From Pseudomonas sp. CFBP 13711 (GTDB taxonomy: Bacteria > Pseudomonadota > Gammaproteobacteria > Pseudomonadales > Pseudomonadaceae): a DNA stretch of 64,000 nt. The stretch lies in contig NZ_JACYVI010000007.1 in assembly GCF_014842265.1 (NCBI RefSeq), positions 264,002 through 328,001 on the forward strand. The letters are read 5' to 3'. Shown here one piece after another: positions 54,710-62,800 of this stretch. Numbering within the stretch: the stretch's first letter is position 1; the number at the start of each line of letters is the position of its first letter. Below the pieces are notes generated by a model. The model was not told where the DNA came from and ran no database searches. It saw only the letters and a program-made list of their open reading frames with translations. The position numbers and the translations under genes are program-made.

Positions 54710-55384
54710 TCATGATCGGAACAGGCGGCTGTACTGCCGCTCATGGTTCATGCTCGCCAGCGCCAGACCAAATGGCGCGCTGCCGATGTGTTCAGGATTC
54801 AGCGCGGTCGCGTGTTGCTGGGCGTTCTGCAGCAGCGGCAGCAACTCGCTGGTCAGGCGTTGGGCGGCTTGCTGCCCCAGTGGCAAGGTTTTCATCAGCA
54901 CCGCCAGCTGGTTTTCCAGCCAGCTCCAGAGCCAGGCGGCGAGCGCGTCCTGAGGACTGATCTTCCAGGCGCGCGCAGCCAGTGCCCAGCCCAGCGCCAG
55001 ATGCGGCTCGCCCATGCGCTGCAGAAAATCCCGTGCGGGCTGATCCATTTCCGGCAGGCCGTTGAGCAATTGCTGCAGCGAGTAACCCATCTGCCGACTT
55101 TCCAGATGCAGCTCGCGGGTTTCGCGGCTGGCGCGGTGTCCTTCGCTCAATTGCAGCAACGTCGCCCAGTCGTCTTCGGCAGCCGCCGTGCAGTGCGCCA
55201 GTAAAAGCGGCGCTTCGAATCGCGCAAGGTTGAGCAGCAATTGGTCGCCAATCCAGCGGGCGGCGCTGGCCGAGTCGTGAACGGTGGATTGCTCGACCGC
55301 CATTTCCAGTCCCTGGGAATAGCTGTAACCGCCGATCGGCAGTTGCGGGCTCGCCAGACGCAGCAGCGCCCAGGCAGCGTTCAC
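54710..55384 (-). CDS. ureF: Urease accessory protein UreF
   Basis: UreF bridges UreD and UreG in the urease activation complex. The 224-residue helical protein shows LLRLASPQLPIGGYSYSQGL near the N-terminus and a typical SGFLAF-like central region with RETRELHLESRQMG. The start is GTG, overlapping the ureE stop (GTGA). ureD and the structural genes ureABC are not in the window. Confidence 0.95.
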   Translation of the reverse strand: MNAAWALLRLASPQLPIGGYSYSQGLEMAVEQSTVHDSASAARWIGDQLLLNLARFEAPLLLAHCTAAAEDDWATLLQLSEGHRASRETRELHLESRQMGYSLQQLLNGLPEMDQPARDFLQRMGEPHLALGWALAARAWKISPQDALAAWLWSWLENQLAVLMKTLPLGQQAAQRLTSELLPLLQNAQQHATALNPEHIGSAPFGLALASMNHERQYSRLFRS

Positions 55385-55881
55385 GTGCGCACGCCGAATT
55401 GATGAATGCGCGGTGCGTAATTGAAGTCTTCTTCACCGGCGCGGGAGTGGTGATGGCCGCCACCGTAGGCGCCGTGCTCGGGCTGGAAGGGCGCTTCGAT
55501 GGATTCGGTGGTGGCGCCCAGTTGATCGAGCATGGCCTTGAGCACGTAGTCGTCGAGCAGACGCAGCCAGCCGTCTCCCACTTGCAGCGCCACATGGCGG
55601 TTGCCCAAGTGATACGCCGCGCGCGTTAGTTCGAACGCGTTGCTGCACGTCACGTGCATCAGCTGTTCAGGGCGCGCGCAGACGCGCACGATCCGGCCGT
55701 CTTCAGCCTTGAGGAAATCTCCGTCACGCAACGGCGGCTGACCCCGTTCAAGGAAAAGCCCGACGTCTTCACCTTCGGCACTGAAACAGCGCAGCCGGCT
55801 TTTGCTCCGGGCCTCGAAAATCAAATGCAGCTCTGCGGCCCATTCAGCCTGAGGTTCGGTTCTTTGATGAATGACGAGCAT
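55381..55881 (-). CDS. ureE: Urease accessory nickel metallochaperone UreE
   Basis: UreE carries nickel to the urease activation complex. The 166-residue protein has a peptide-binding-like N-domain and a metal-binding domain (YHLGNRHVALQVGDGWLRLL). A short histidine-rich part, GGGHHHSRAG, lies near the C-terminus and is poorer in His than in enteric homologues. It is the first gene of ureE-ureF-ureG-ureJ and lies 25 or so bases after a predicted sigma-54 start site. Confidence 0.96.
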   Translation of the reverse strand: MLVIHQRTEPQAEWAAELHLIFEARSKSRLRCFSAEGEDVGLFLERGQPPLRDGDFLKAEDGRIVRVCARPEQLMHVTCSNAFELTRAAYHLGNRHVALQVGDGWLRLLDDYVLKAMLDQLGATTESIEAPFQPEHGAYGGGHHHSRAGEEDFNYAPRIHQFGVRT

Positions 55882-55917
55882 CAGAAAGCTTCCAGCAATG
55901 TGCGATGCAAGGGCTAG

Positions 55918-55933
55918 AGCAAGTGCCTTGCCA
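55918..55933 (-). promoter_or_regulatory. Sigma-54 promoter of ureEFGJ
   Basis: On the minus strand TGGCAAGGCACTTGCT fits the -24/-12 consensus with the right five-base spacer and one A for C change. The expected start site near 55907 gives a leader of about 26 bases. Confidence 0.72.
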
Positions 55934-55996
55934 ACAGGCGTGCAGCGCAGAAATTGCCTGAATACGGTGCAGCGATGAATGGGCAGAGCTATCGGA

Positions 55997-56013
55997 TGCG
56001 CCTTATCGGTGCA
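55997..56013. promoter_or_regulatory. NtrC-type activator site 1 upstream of ureE
   Basis: TGCGCCTTATCGGTGCA matches the dyad TGCACCnnnnnGGTGCA with one mismatch. Its centre is about 98 bases upstream of the predicted ureE start site. Confidence 0.6.
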
Positions 56014-56026
56014 TCAGTCGCAGCAA

Positions 56027-56043
56027 CGCACTTCGGTGGTGCG
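56027..56043. promoter_or_regulatory. NtrC-type activator site 2 upstream of ureE
   Basis: CGCACTTCGGTGGTGCG matches the same dyad with a few mismatches. It is centred 30 bases from site 1, about three helical turns, so two dimers could sit on the same face. Confidence 0.5.
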
Positions 56044-56088
56044 GGGTGAAGGGTTTGGGCGTAATGCAGAGCCGTGAAGCGTCGCGGG

Positions 56089-56745
56089 TCACTCGGTGCT
56101 GCCCAGTCCCTGCCAGCGCTTGGCGCCGATAAAGATGAAGCGCAGTTGCTGGGTGATTTTCGCGCGCGGGGTCAGGTGTGCGGCCAACGCCGGGGGCGGC
56201 GGGTCGATCAGCTCGGGGAGCATGGCGAACACGCTCTTGACCACAAGGTCGGCCATGACCGAGAGGTCGTCGGTGTTCAGGTGCTGGAATTTGGGCATCG
56301 ACGCCAGGTCGGTCGCAAGGTCGGCGATGATGCCTTCGCGCAGTGCACCAAGCGCCTGACGCACTTTCAACGAGCCGCCGTATTGCTCGCGCGCCAGAAA
56401 CAGAAACTGCGAGCGGTTGGCGGCCACGACATCCAGAAAGATGCGGATAGAGGCGTCGATGATGCCGCTGTCGATGTTGTGGTTGTGGCGCACGCGGCGG
56501 ATGGTTTCACGGAAGGTCTGGCCGACTTCGCTGACCAGCGCCAGGCCCAGGTGGTCCATGTCATCGAAATGCCGGTAGAAACCGGTGGGCACGATGCCGG
56601 CGGTTTTCGCCACTTCGCGCAGGCTCAGGCTGCCAAAACCACGTCCGCTCTCCATCAGGCCCCGGGCTGCATCGAGCAGGGCATGGCGGGTCTGCTGTTT
56701 CTGTTCGGCGCGGGGCAGCATGGGGCGTGTATCTGATGAAGGCAT
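56089..56745 (-). CDS. TetR family regulator, DesT/FabR-like
   Basis: The 218-residue form starts at ATG 56745 (MPSSDTRPMLP). The helix-turn-helix lies at LSLREVAKTAGIVPTGFYRH, a FabR/DesT signature, and the C-terminal ligand domain ends KRWQGLGSTE. DesT of P. aeruginosa senses acyl-CoA pools and controls a desaturase operon and fabAB. It sits beside ureE there too. No desaturase gene is seen here, so the target is uncertain. The frame extends upstream to 56823 through a terminator. Confidence 0.82.
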   Translation of the reverse strand: MPSSDTRPMLPRAEQKQQTRHALLDAARGLMESGRGFGSLSLREVAKTAGIVPTGFYRHFDDMDHLGLALVSEVGQTFRETIRRVRHNHNIDSGIIDASIRIFLDVVAANRSQFLFLAREQYGGSLKVRQALGALREGIIADLATDLASMPKFQHLNTDDLSVMADLVVKSVFAMLPELIDPPPPALAAHLTPRAKITQQLRFIFIGAKRWQGLGSTE

Positions 56746-56759
56746 GGGCCGCAACTCTA

Positions 56760-56773
56760 GCAAATGCGTTTGC
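56760..56773. promoter_or_regulatory. Small palindrome upstream of the DesT-like gene
   Basis: GCAAA and TTTGC flank TGCG, 15 bases before the start codon. It could be an autoregulatory operator, but the arms are short. Confidence 0.3.
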
Positions 56774-56803
56774 GTGGCGTCGAACCCGGTTTCACGTCGG
56801 GCA

Positions 56804-56831
56804 ATAAAAAGCCCGGCGATCAAGGCCGGGC
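56804..56831 (-). terminator. Intrinsic terminator for the small secreted protein gene
   Basis: On the minus strand GCCCGGC and GCCGGGC form a seven-pair stem followed by TTTTTATT. It is 140 bases past the 57.0 kb gene stop, beyond a REP pair. Confidence 0.75.
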
Positions 56832-56870
56832 GGTTCTCGCGCTTATGCTGGCGGATTGAGGGTGCTCAAA

Positions 56871-56949
56871 CCGGCCTCTTCCCGGCTAAAGCCGGTCCCA
56901 CTAATCCAGCGCCGCGTTGTTTCTGTAGGACCGGCTTTAGCGGGGAAGC
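56871..56949. repeat. Inverted pair of REP elements (CCGGCTTTAGCCGG class)
   Basis: CTTCCCGGCTAAAGCCGGTC faces TAGGACCGGCTTTAGCGGGG. This is the same class as the pair at 40.6 kb. Confidence 0.85.
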
Positions 56950-56971
56950 TTTTCGATGCAACGGGTAAGAA

Positions 56972-57193
56972 TCAGGAAACGCGCTGGTACTGCTGAATCA
57001 GGCGATCAGGGCCGTTGTCGGCAACGCGCTGGTATTGATTGATCAATCGATCCGGGCCGTCCTGCGCAACGGTCGGCAAACCGGAATGCTGCGTCGCCTT
57101 CGCTTCGCCAAGGATCGCTTGTTCGCTGGCAGGCATCGCAAACGCGCTCGAGGCAAGTAGGGAAAGGGTCAGGGCAATCAATTGGCGTTTCAT
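56972..57193 (-). CDS. Small secreted protein with a duplicated 15-residue motif
   Basis: The 73-residue precursor has a signal peptide (MKRQLIALTLSLLASSAFA) and a mature part of about 54 residues. Near the end a motif occurs twice: DGPDRLINQYQRVA and NGPDRLIQQYQRVS. There are no cysteines in the mature part, so it is probably a free periplasmic or secreted peptide. A ribosome site GGAAGG is not optimal but usable. I do not recognise a family or function. Confidence 0.72.
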   Translation of the reverse strand: MKRQLIALTLSLLASSAFAMPASEQAILGEAKATQHSGLPTVAQDGPDRLINQYQRVADNGPDRLIQQYQRVS

Positions 57194-57466
57194 GGAAGGA
57201 TGCTCGGGTGTAAAGGGTTGTGTGAACGTGCTGGCGATTTTACCGCTGACCTGTGGATAAAGAAGTTCAGCGGGCTGATGGTGACCATCGACAGAAATGA
57301 TGCGGCTGCGGACCCCTTGCCGGGCGGGCTTCTCAGCGCGTTTCGGATCAACAGTGGCGATCGTCTGGACGTACGGTATGGGCGGGGGGCGGAACTTTTC
57401 TGACCCTGAATACAGATTTCATCAAACCCACGCGGCTTTTCTCAGTCGAACCGTTACGACGTACGA

Positions 57467-57494
57467 GACGCGCCCTGGACGGCGCGTCGGTTTT
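57467..57494 (+). terminator. Terminator-like hairpin directly before the AsmA gene
   Basis: GACGCGCC and GGCGCGTC form a perfect eight-pair stem, followed by GGTTTTGG. It ends a few bases before the ribosome site of the gene at 57509, so it may attenuate that gene instead of ending one. The rest of the 315-base gap shows a DnaA-like TGTGGATAA at 57251-57259 and no gene. Confidence 0.5.
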
Positions 57495-57508
57495 GGGGAG
57501 ATGACGCA

Positions 57509-59578
57509 ATGACGCGAGGCCGTAAAATTTTCGCCTGGACAGCCGCAATCCTGCTGCTGTTGCTGGTGATTCTGATCATTGTGATCGCCACGTTCGACTG
57601 GAACCGGCTCAAGCCGACCATCAATGAAAAGGTGTCTGCAGAACTGCATCGCCCCTTCGCCATCAACGGCAATCTGGCCGTGAGCTGGCACCGTGAGCCC
57701 GACGAAGGCGGCTGGCGCGCCTGGGTGCCGTGGCCGCATATGTCGGCGGAAGACATCGCATTCGGCAACCCGGAATGGTCGAAGACGCCGCAGATGGTCA
57801 CGCTCAAGCGCGTCGATCTGCGCTTGTCTCCCTTGCCGCTGCTGGCCCAGCGCGTGGTCATTCCACGTATCAACCTGACCGAGCCCAATGCGAAAATTGA
57901 GCGTCTGGCCGATGGCCGCGCCAACTGGGTGTTCGATCTGCCCAAGAGCGACCCGAACGCCAAACCCTCGAGCTGGGTGGTGGACATCGGCTCGATCGGC
58001 TTCGACAAAGGCTTCGTGAGCTACAACGACCAGAAGATCAACACGGCGGTCGACGTGGTCATCGACCCGCTGGGCAAGCCGATTCCCTACAGCGACATCG
58101 TCGGCAGCAGCGAGGCGAAGAAGGTCCAGGACAAGGGCGCTTCGGCTCAGGACTACGCTTTCGGCTTTAGCGCCAAAGGCCAGTACCACGGCCAGAAACT
58201 CAACGGCAGCGGCAAAGTGGGTGGGCTGTTGGCGCTGAAAGACGCCGCGCTGCCGTTCCCGGTACAGGCCGACGTCAGTGCGGGCGCCTTGCGTGTCGCC
58301 GTCGCGGGCACCGTGACCGATCCGCAGAACCTCGGTGAACTGGACCTGCGCCTGAAACTGTCCGGCGACAGCCTCAGCAACCTGTATCCGCTGACCGGCG
58401 TGACCCTGCCGGATTCCCCACCGTACGCCACCGATGGCCGCCTCGTCGCCAAACTGCATGACCCGGCCGGTGCGTCGTTTCAGTACAAGGGTTTCAACGG
58501 CAAGATCGGTGACAGCGATATCCACGGCGATCTCGGCTTCGTGGCGAGCGAACCGCGTCCCAAGCTGACCGGCGCGCTGGTGTCCAATCAGTTGCTGATG
58601 ACTGACCTCAAGCCGCTGATCGGCGCCGATTCCAACGCCGAGCAGAAGACCCGCGGCGGCGAGAGCAAACAGCCGACAGGCAAAGTGCTGCCGGTCGAGG
58701 AGTTCAAGACCGACCGCTGGGCTGCCATGGACGCCGACGTTGAATTCACCGGCAAGCGCATCGTGCAGAGCGCCGACCTGCCGTTCACTGATCTCTACAC
58801 CCATGTAGTGCTCAACGATGGCGTACTGAGCCTGCAGCCGCTGCGCTTCGGTGTCGCCGGCGGCAAGCTCGACGCCGATATCAAACTGAACGGCCATACC
58901 CAGCCGCTGGAAGGCCGCGCCAAGTTGTCGGCTCGCGGCTTCAAGCTCAAGCAGCTGTTCCCGACCTTCGAACCGATGAAAACCAGCTTTGGTGAGCTCA
59001 ACGGTGATGCCGATCTCAGTGGCCGCGGCAACTCGGTCGCTGCCTTGCTGGGCACCTCCAACGGCGAGCTGAAAATGCTGGTGAACGACGGCGCTGTCAG
59101 CCGTGGCCTGATGGAGATTGCCGGGCTGAACGTGGGTAACTACGTGGTCGGCAAGCTGTTTGGCGACAAGGACGTGAAGATCAACTGCGCGGCCACTGAT
59201 GTGGGCTTCAAGGACGGCCTGGCGAGCACCAAGGTGTTCGTGTTCGATACCGAGAACGCGATCATTTACGTCGACGGCACGGCGAACCTGAAGACCGAGC
59301 AACTGGACATGAAGATCACGCCTGAATCGAAAGGCTTCCGGGTCTTCTCCCTGCGTTCGCCGCTGTACGTGCGCGGGCCGTTCAGCAAGCCCAATGCGGG
59401 TGTGGAGTCGGGTCCGCTGTTGCTGCGTGGCGCGGGAATGGTGCTGCTGGGCGCGGCAGTGGGGCCGGCGGCGGGATTGCTGGCACTCGTAGCGCCGAGC
59501 AGCGGGGACGCGCCTAACCAGTGCACCGCGTTGCTGGAGCAGATGCGCTCGGGCAAGGCGCCGAAAACGGTGAAGTGA
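57509..59578 (+). CDS. AsmA family protein
   Basis: The 689-residue protein has one N-terminal membrane anchor (IFAWTAAILLLLLVILIIVI) and a large periplasmic part. It shows AsmA-type segments such as FDWNRLKPTINEKVSAELHR near the start and LMEIAGLNVGNYVVGKLFGD in the C-terminal half. AsmA-like proteins form long beta-groove bridges thought to carry lipids between the inner and outer membranes. It has no clear operon partners. The ATG follows GGGGAG. Confidence 0.9.
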   Translation: MTRGRKIFAWTAAILLLLLVILIIVIATFDWNRLKPTINEKVSAELHRPFAINGNLAVSWHREPDEGGWRAWVPWPHMSAEDIAFGNPEWSKTPQMVTLKRVDLRLSPLPLLAQRVVIPRINLTEPNAKIERLADGRANWVFDLPKSDPNAKPSSWVVDIGSIGFDKGFVSYNDQKINTAVDVVIDPLGKPIPYSDIVGSSEAKKVQDKGASAQDYAFGFSAKGQYHGQKLNGSGKVGGLLALKDAALPFPVQADVSAGALRVAVAGTVTDPQNLGELDLRLKLSGDSLSNLYPLTGVTLPDSPPYATDGRLVAKLHDPAGASFQYKGFNGKIGDSDIHGDLGFVASEPRPKLTGALVSNQLLMTDLKPLIGADSNAEQKTRGGESKQPTGKVLPVEEFKTDRWAAMDADVEFTGKRIVQSADLPFTDLYTHVVLNDGVLSLQPLRFGVAGGKLDADIKLNGHTQPLEGRAKLSARGFKLKQLFPTFEPMKTSFGELNGDADLSGRGNSVAALLGTSNGELKMLVNDGAVSRGLMEIAGLNVGNYVVGKLFGDKDVKINCAATDVGFKDGLASTKVFVFDTENAIIYVDGTANLKTEQLDMKITPESKGFRVFSLRSPLYVRGPFSKPNAGVESGPLLLRGAGMVLLGAAVGPAAGLLALVAPSSGDAPNQCTALLEQMRSGKAPKTVK

Positions 59579-59655
59579 GTTCGGCACAGGATTCTGTGCC
59601 TTCTTCTCTTCCACAATATGCCCGGCTTCGGCGCGGGCTTGCGTTGTACCCGGTC

Positions 59656-59819
59656 CTGTCGGAGTGAGCTTGCTTGCGAAGGCGGCATCACGGCCGCCTG
59701 AAATGGGTCGGATGTGCGGGCCTCTTCGCGAGCAAGCTCGCTCCCACATAACCGGGTTCGGCGCCTGATTCAGCGTCTGGTTGATCTGGCCCTTGTGGGA
59801 GCGAGCTTGCTCGCGAATA
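59656..59819. repeat. Cluster of three REP elements
   Basis: An inverted pair at 59656-59750 (TGTCGGAGTGAGCTTGCTTG facing CGCGAGCAAGCTCGCTCCCA) is followed by a third copy, GTGGGAGCGAGCTTGCTCGC, at 59795-59814. The 329-base gap between the AsmA and bacterioferritin genes holds these, a DnaA box and a terminator, and no gene. Confidence 0.88.
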
Positions 59820-59851
59820 GCTCGGTATACCCTAAACATCCCGCCTGAAAG

Positions 59852-59860
59852 TTATCCACA
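59852..59860 (+). promoter_or_regulatory. DnaA box (TTATCCACA)
   Basis: A perfect match that directly abuts the bacterioferritin terminator. Confidence 0.4.
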
Positions 59861-59890
59861 AAAAAGCCAGGGCATGTGCCCTGGCTTTTT
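59861..59890. terminator. Bidirectional terminator after the bacterioferritin gene
   Basis: AAAAAGCCAGGGCA and TGCCCTGGCTTTTT form a near-perfect long stem. T-runs occur on both strands. It serves the bacterioferritin gene on the minus strand. Confidence 0.88.
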
Positions 59891-59907
59891 GCATTGCGTG
59901 TTGCGTA

Positions 59908-60441
59908 TCAGAGGCCGTCGAGCAGGTCGGCCATGTCGTCGGCGTGCTCCTCTTCCTGCGCCAGGATCTCTTCAAAGATGCGGCGGGTGGTTGGATCTTG
60001 GTCGCCGATGTACTGAATGATTTCGCGATAGCTGTCGATCGCGATGCGCTCGGCCACCAGGTCTTCAGTGATCATCTCTTTCAGCGTGTTGCCGGCCACA
60101 TATTGCGCGTGGGAATTCTTGCTCAGCATGTCCGGATTGAATTCCGGCTCGCCGCCCAGCTGCACGATGCGCTCGGCCAGCTTGTCAGCGTGTTCGAGTT
60201 CTTGATTGGCATGTTCCAGAAACTCGTCAGCCGCGGCGTGAGACTTGATGCCCTTGGCCATGAAGTAGTGGCGTTTGTAACGCAGGGTGCAGACCAGTTC
60301 GGTGGCCAGCGACGAGTTCAGCAAACGCAGGACTTCATCACGATCACCGTTGTAGCCTTCAGTGACGGCGCCGTCTTCGACGTTTTTGCGCGCGCGCTCT
60401 CGCAGGGTGGCGACATCGGTCATTGGGTGCAGATTGATCAT
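59908..60441 (-). CDS. Bacterioferritin/ferritin-like iron protein
   Basis: The 177-residue four-helix protein has the diiron-type segments SSLATELVCTLRYKRHYF, FLEHANQELEHADKLAERI, EDLVAERIAIDSYREII and ILAQEEEHADDMADLL. The spaced glutamate and E-x-x-H residues fit a ferroxidase centre. It is longer than BfrA or BfrB of pseudomonads and corresponds to the third, Dps-like group. The ATG at 60441 has GGAG eight bases upstream, while ATG 60423 has none. No Fur box was clear upstream. Confidence 0.88.
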   Translation of the reverse strand: MINLHPMTDVATLRERARKNVEDGAVTEGYNGDRDEVLRLLNSSLATELVCTLRYKRHYFMAKGIKSHAAADEFLEHANQELEHADKLAERIVQLGGEPEFNPDMLSKNSHAQYVAGNTLKEMITEDLVAERIAIDSYREIIQYIGDQDPTTRRIFEEILAQEEEHADDMADLLDGL

Positions 60442-60730
60442 CAGATTTCTCCAGGGCTGTTCCGGTTTTTTTCCGTCGCGCTCTGTTGCGCCATGCCTGA
60501 AGCAGGCGCCCGGCAGGATCGGGGTCTTAAGGTGTGAGTGGTGGGCACTGGCAAAAGTTTGATTTTTGTTGAGGGACTTTTTGACGCGGGGGTTTTTCAG
60601 CGTGGGGCAAAGCGGGGCGAGCGTGCTTCAGGACGAATCCCCCGCGATCACGGTAGTGCCGGGCATCCTTGCGATGCACCGGCGTCAGTGACTACGAGCG
60701 GACTCATCCATTCAAACCAATCGCGTCAGA

Positions 60731-61069
60731 TCACATGGCGCGTTCGTTGGCGTCACGCTGTTCGCACGTCATGAAGCCCTTGCTGTTGACGCGGCCATTG
60801 TTGTCGAAGGTGACGTAGTAAGCCTGCTGATGGCCTTCGCGATTCAGCACGTAGTTGTTGCAAGTGCCGGGGTGGGCGCGACGCTGAACAATTGTCGATG
60901 GCGTGCCGCCGATGGTCAGGACTTGTTCCTTGGTCATGCCTTCTTCGACTTGCTTGACCAGCGGCTCATTGCGATAGGTCGCGTAATCAACCGGGTTGGG
61001 CAGGGTGGTCGATGCGCAACCAGCCAATGCGGCCATGGAAATCACTACTGCCAGGGATTGCTTGAACAT
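60731..61069 (-). CDS. osmE: Osmotically inducible lipoprotein OsmE (SmpA/OmlA domain)
   Basis: The 112-residue precursor has the lipobox LAGC with C18 as the lipidated residue. An SmpA/OmlA fold follows (VKQVEEGMTKEQVLTIGGTP and YYVTFDNNGRVNSKGF). In E. coli, osmE is induced by high osmolarity and stationary phase. The 289-base gap towards the bacterioferritin gene shows no supported gene. Confidence 0.9.
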   Translation of the reverse strand: MFKQSLAVVISMAALAGCASTTLPNPVDYATYRNEPLVKQVEEGMTKEQVLTIGGTPSTIVQRRAHPGTCNNYVLNREGHQQAYYVTFDNNGRVNSKGFMTCEQRDANERAM

Positions 61070-61229
61070 TCGAATCGCTCCGCGAAAAAGGCCATTGTTG
61101 GCCCGTTGCTCTTAGGAGCATTGGAGAGGCAAAAGAGTTCGATCAAATTGATGGCGATGGGGCATTACCCGCACCTGTCGCGCTTAGGGGCAATTCCGGG
61201 CCATCCTGGGCTGATTGTCGTCAAATCTC

Positions 61230-61443
61230 ACCTGCTGAAAATTGCTCGCACGTTCGCGAAACAGCGAGGTCAATCTGATGGCATGGTCGGGAGATGCAGT
61301 TCTCACCTGGTTTAAATCAGCGATGACTACCCGCTCGACCATTTCGACATCGTCAACCAGCACTTCGGTCTGGTGGGCAAGGGAGCCAATCCCTTGGGTG
61401 GTTCCTGAAACACGCCGCGCGTCTCAAAGCCGCCGGTCTTTGA
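61230..61443 (+). pseudogene. Decayed 3' end of a family I lipase gene
   Basis: Frame +2 reads SDGMVGRCSSHLV, a TAA stop at 61313, then ISDDYPLDHFDIVNQHFGL. A frame change near 61390-61400 then gives FLKHAARLKAAGL and a final stop at 61441-61443. This is the C-terminal part of Pseudomonas LipA-type lipases: DGLVG with the catalytic Asp, a disulfide Cys six residues later, and HLDEVNQ with the catalytic His, ending in HANRLKNA-like residues. Only about 70 codons remain and the 5' limit is uncertain. A stop plus a frameshift make it non-functional. The rest of the 432-base gap is empty. Confidence 0.75.
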
Positions 61444-61501
61444 CTTATTTGGCCGTAGTTCGTGATCAGTCGACCCGTGAGGTCGCGTAGGAAGAGATGC
61501 G

Positions 61502-61738
61502 ATGAGCGATAAAGAGCTTTATGAAATCGAGTACACGCTGGCCGGTGAGCACCATGTGGATCTGATTGAAAACCTCGACGTGCCGATCATCGAGGTTGTG
61601 CACGAGCTGGCGCTCAAGCACAACGTGGCCGTTGAAGATGACCCCTTCGATACCGGTGAAGACACCATCGGTCTGCCCCATGTGCTGGGCATTACCGATG
61701 TGTCGATCCACGCTGCGGAGGATCACGACAAAGCCTGA
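61502..61738 (+). CDS. Small acidic hypothetical protein
   Basis: The 78-residue protein MSDKELYEIEYTLAGEHHVD with HELALKHNVAVEDDPFDTGE is acidic and cytoplasmic, with no signal or membrane segment. GGAAGAG lies upstream of the ATG. Codon use is normal for the genome, so it is probably real. I do not recognise a domain. It directly follows the lipase remnant and converges with the DMT transporter gene. Confidence 0.65.
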   Translation: MSDKELYEIEYTLAGEHHVDLIENLDVPIIEVVHELALKHNVAVEDDPFDTGEDTIGLPHVLGITDVSIHAAEDHDKA

Positions 61739-61764
61739 CTGCCGGGTTCATCCGACAGACAGGT

Positions 61765-62649
61765 TTAATCGATCGCGGCCTTGCGCAGCGGTGTGGTCCA
61801 GCGTTCTGCCAGGATCACCCCGCCCAGCGTCAGGGCACCGCCGATAAAGTGATACGACGCCAGCTGCTCGCCCAGCGCGAGCGCGGCAACCAGCGCCGTC
61901 AGGATCGGCACCAGGTTGAAAAACAACGTGGTACGGCTGGGTCCGAGGATGGAAATCGCTTTCATCCACAGCAGCGGCGCGAGCATCGAGGTCGGGATGC
62001 ACGCATAGAGCACCAGCGGAATGTTGCTCGCGTTCAAGCCAGTCTTCGGTGAAATCACGAACAGTGGAAACAGCGCAATGATCGCCACCAGAATCTGCAG
62101 GTAGAGCAGCTGCAATGGCGGCATGCGCAACTGCCATTTCTTCAGCAGCGTGCTGTAGGTCGCGTAGGCCAGCGTTGCGACAAGCATCATCACATCGCCG
62201 ACGTTGATGCCATGGGCAACCAGCAAGCTCCAACTCCCCTGTGACACCACCCATAAGACGCCGGCAAACGACACAATTGCACCGACCAGTGCGCCTGCAG
62301 TCAGCCGCGTGCCGAGGCTGGCGATCGACATGCCCAGCGTCATCACCGGCACCAGCGACAGAATGATGCCCATGTTGGTGGCCGTCGTGATATTCGCCGC
62401 GTAGTACGCCAGGCTCTGATAAATCGCCATGCCCAGGACGCCCAGCACCACCACTTTGCCAATGATGGGTTTGATCTGCACCCGGTTGCGCAGCACGGGG
62501 CCGAGCAGAAACGGCGTGAACAACACCCCCGCCAGCAACCACCGATAGAAGCCGATTTCAGCCGGGAAAATACGCCCTGCGGCGGCCTTGGTGATGACGT
62601 TGTTGCCCGCCCAGATCATGACGGTCAGCAGTGGATAAAGGTATTGCAT
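61765..62649 (-). CDS. EamA/DMT family transporter
   Basis: The 294-residue protein has ten hydrophobic helices in two EamA halves, opening MQYLYPLLTVMIWAGNNVIT. The second half carries LFFNLVPILTALVAALALGE, a typical DMT segment. Drug/metabolite transporters export amino acids, nucleosides or drugs, and the substrate cannot be told here. I start at ATG 62649. ATG 62679 is the alternative, adding ten residues. Confidence 0.88.
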   Translation of the reverse strand: MQYLYPLLTVMIWAGNNVITKAAAGRIFPAEIGFYRWLLAGVLFTPFLLGPVLRNRVQIKPIIGKVVVLGVLGMAIYQSLAYYAANITTATNMGIILSLVPVMTLGMSIASLGTRLTAGALVGAIVSFAGVLWVVSQGSWSLLVAHGINVGDVMMLVATLAYATYSTLLKKWQLRMPPLQLLYLQILVAIIALFPLFVISPKTGLNASNIPLVLYACIPTSMLAPLLWMKAISILGPSRTTLFFNLVPILTALVAALALGEQLASYHFIGGALTLGGVILAERWTTPLRKAAID

Positions 62650-62800
62650 GAGCGAACCGGCTGTTGAATGAGGCGCCATTATCGGCCTGTCAGTCCGCAC
62701 GTCCAGCGCACGCTGTGCATTTGCAGAAATATGCAGCAACATTCTTTGACTACACTGCTTTGAAAGCCATGCAGGTGCCTGGCGCTTCCGGAGAAAACCG

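Noticed and set aside
60538..60774. A 78-codon frame between the bacterioferritin and osmE genes
   Set aside because: It has a non-protein-like composition, overlaps the end of osmE and lacks a ribosome site.
62680..62800. Pho box before psiF
   Set aside because: Only a single CTGTCA-like half is present. The tandem repeat needed for PhoB binding is missing.
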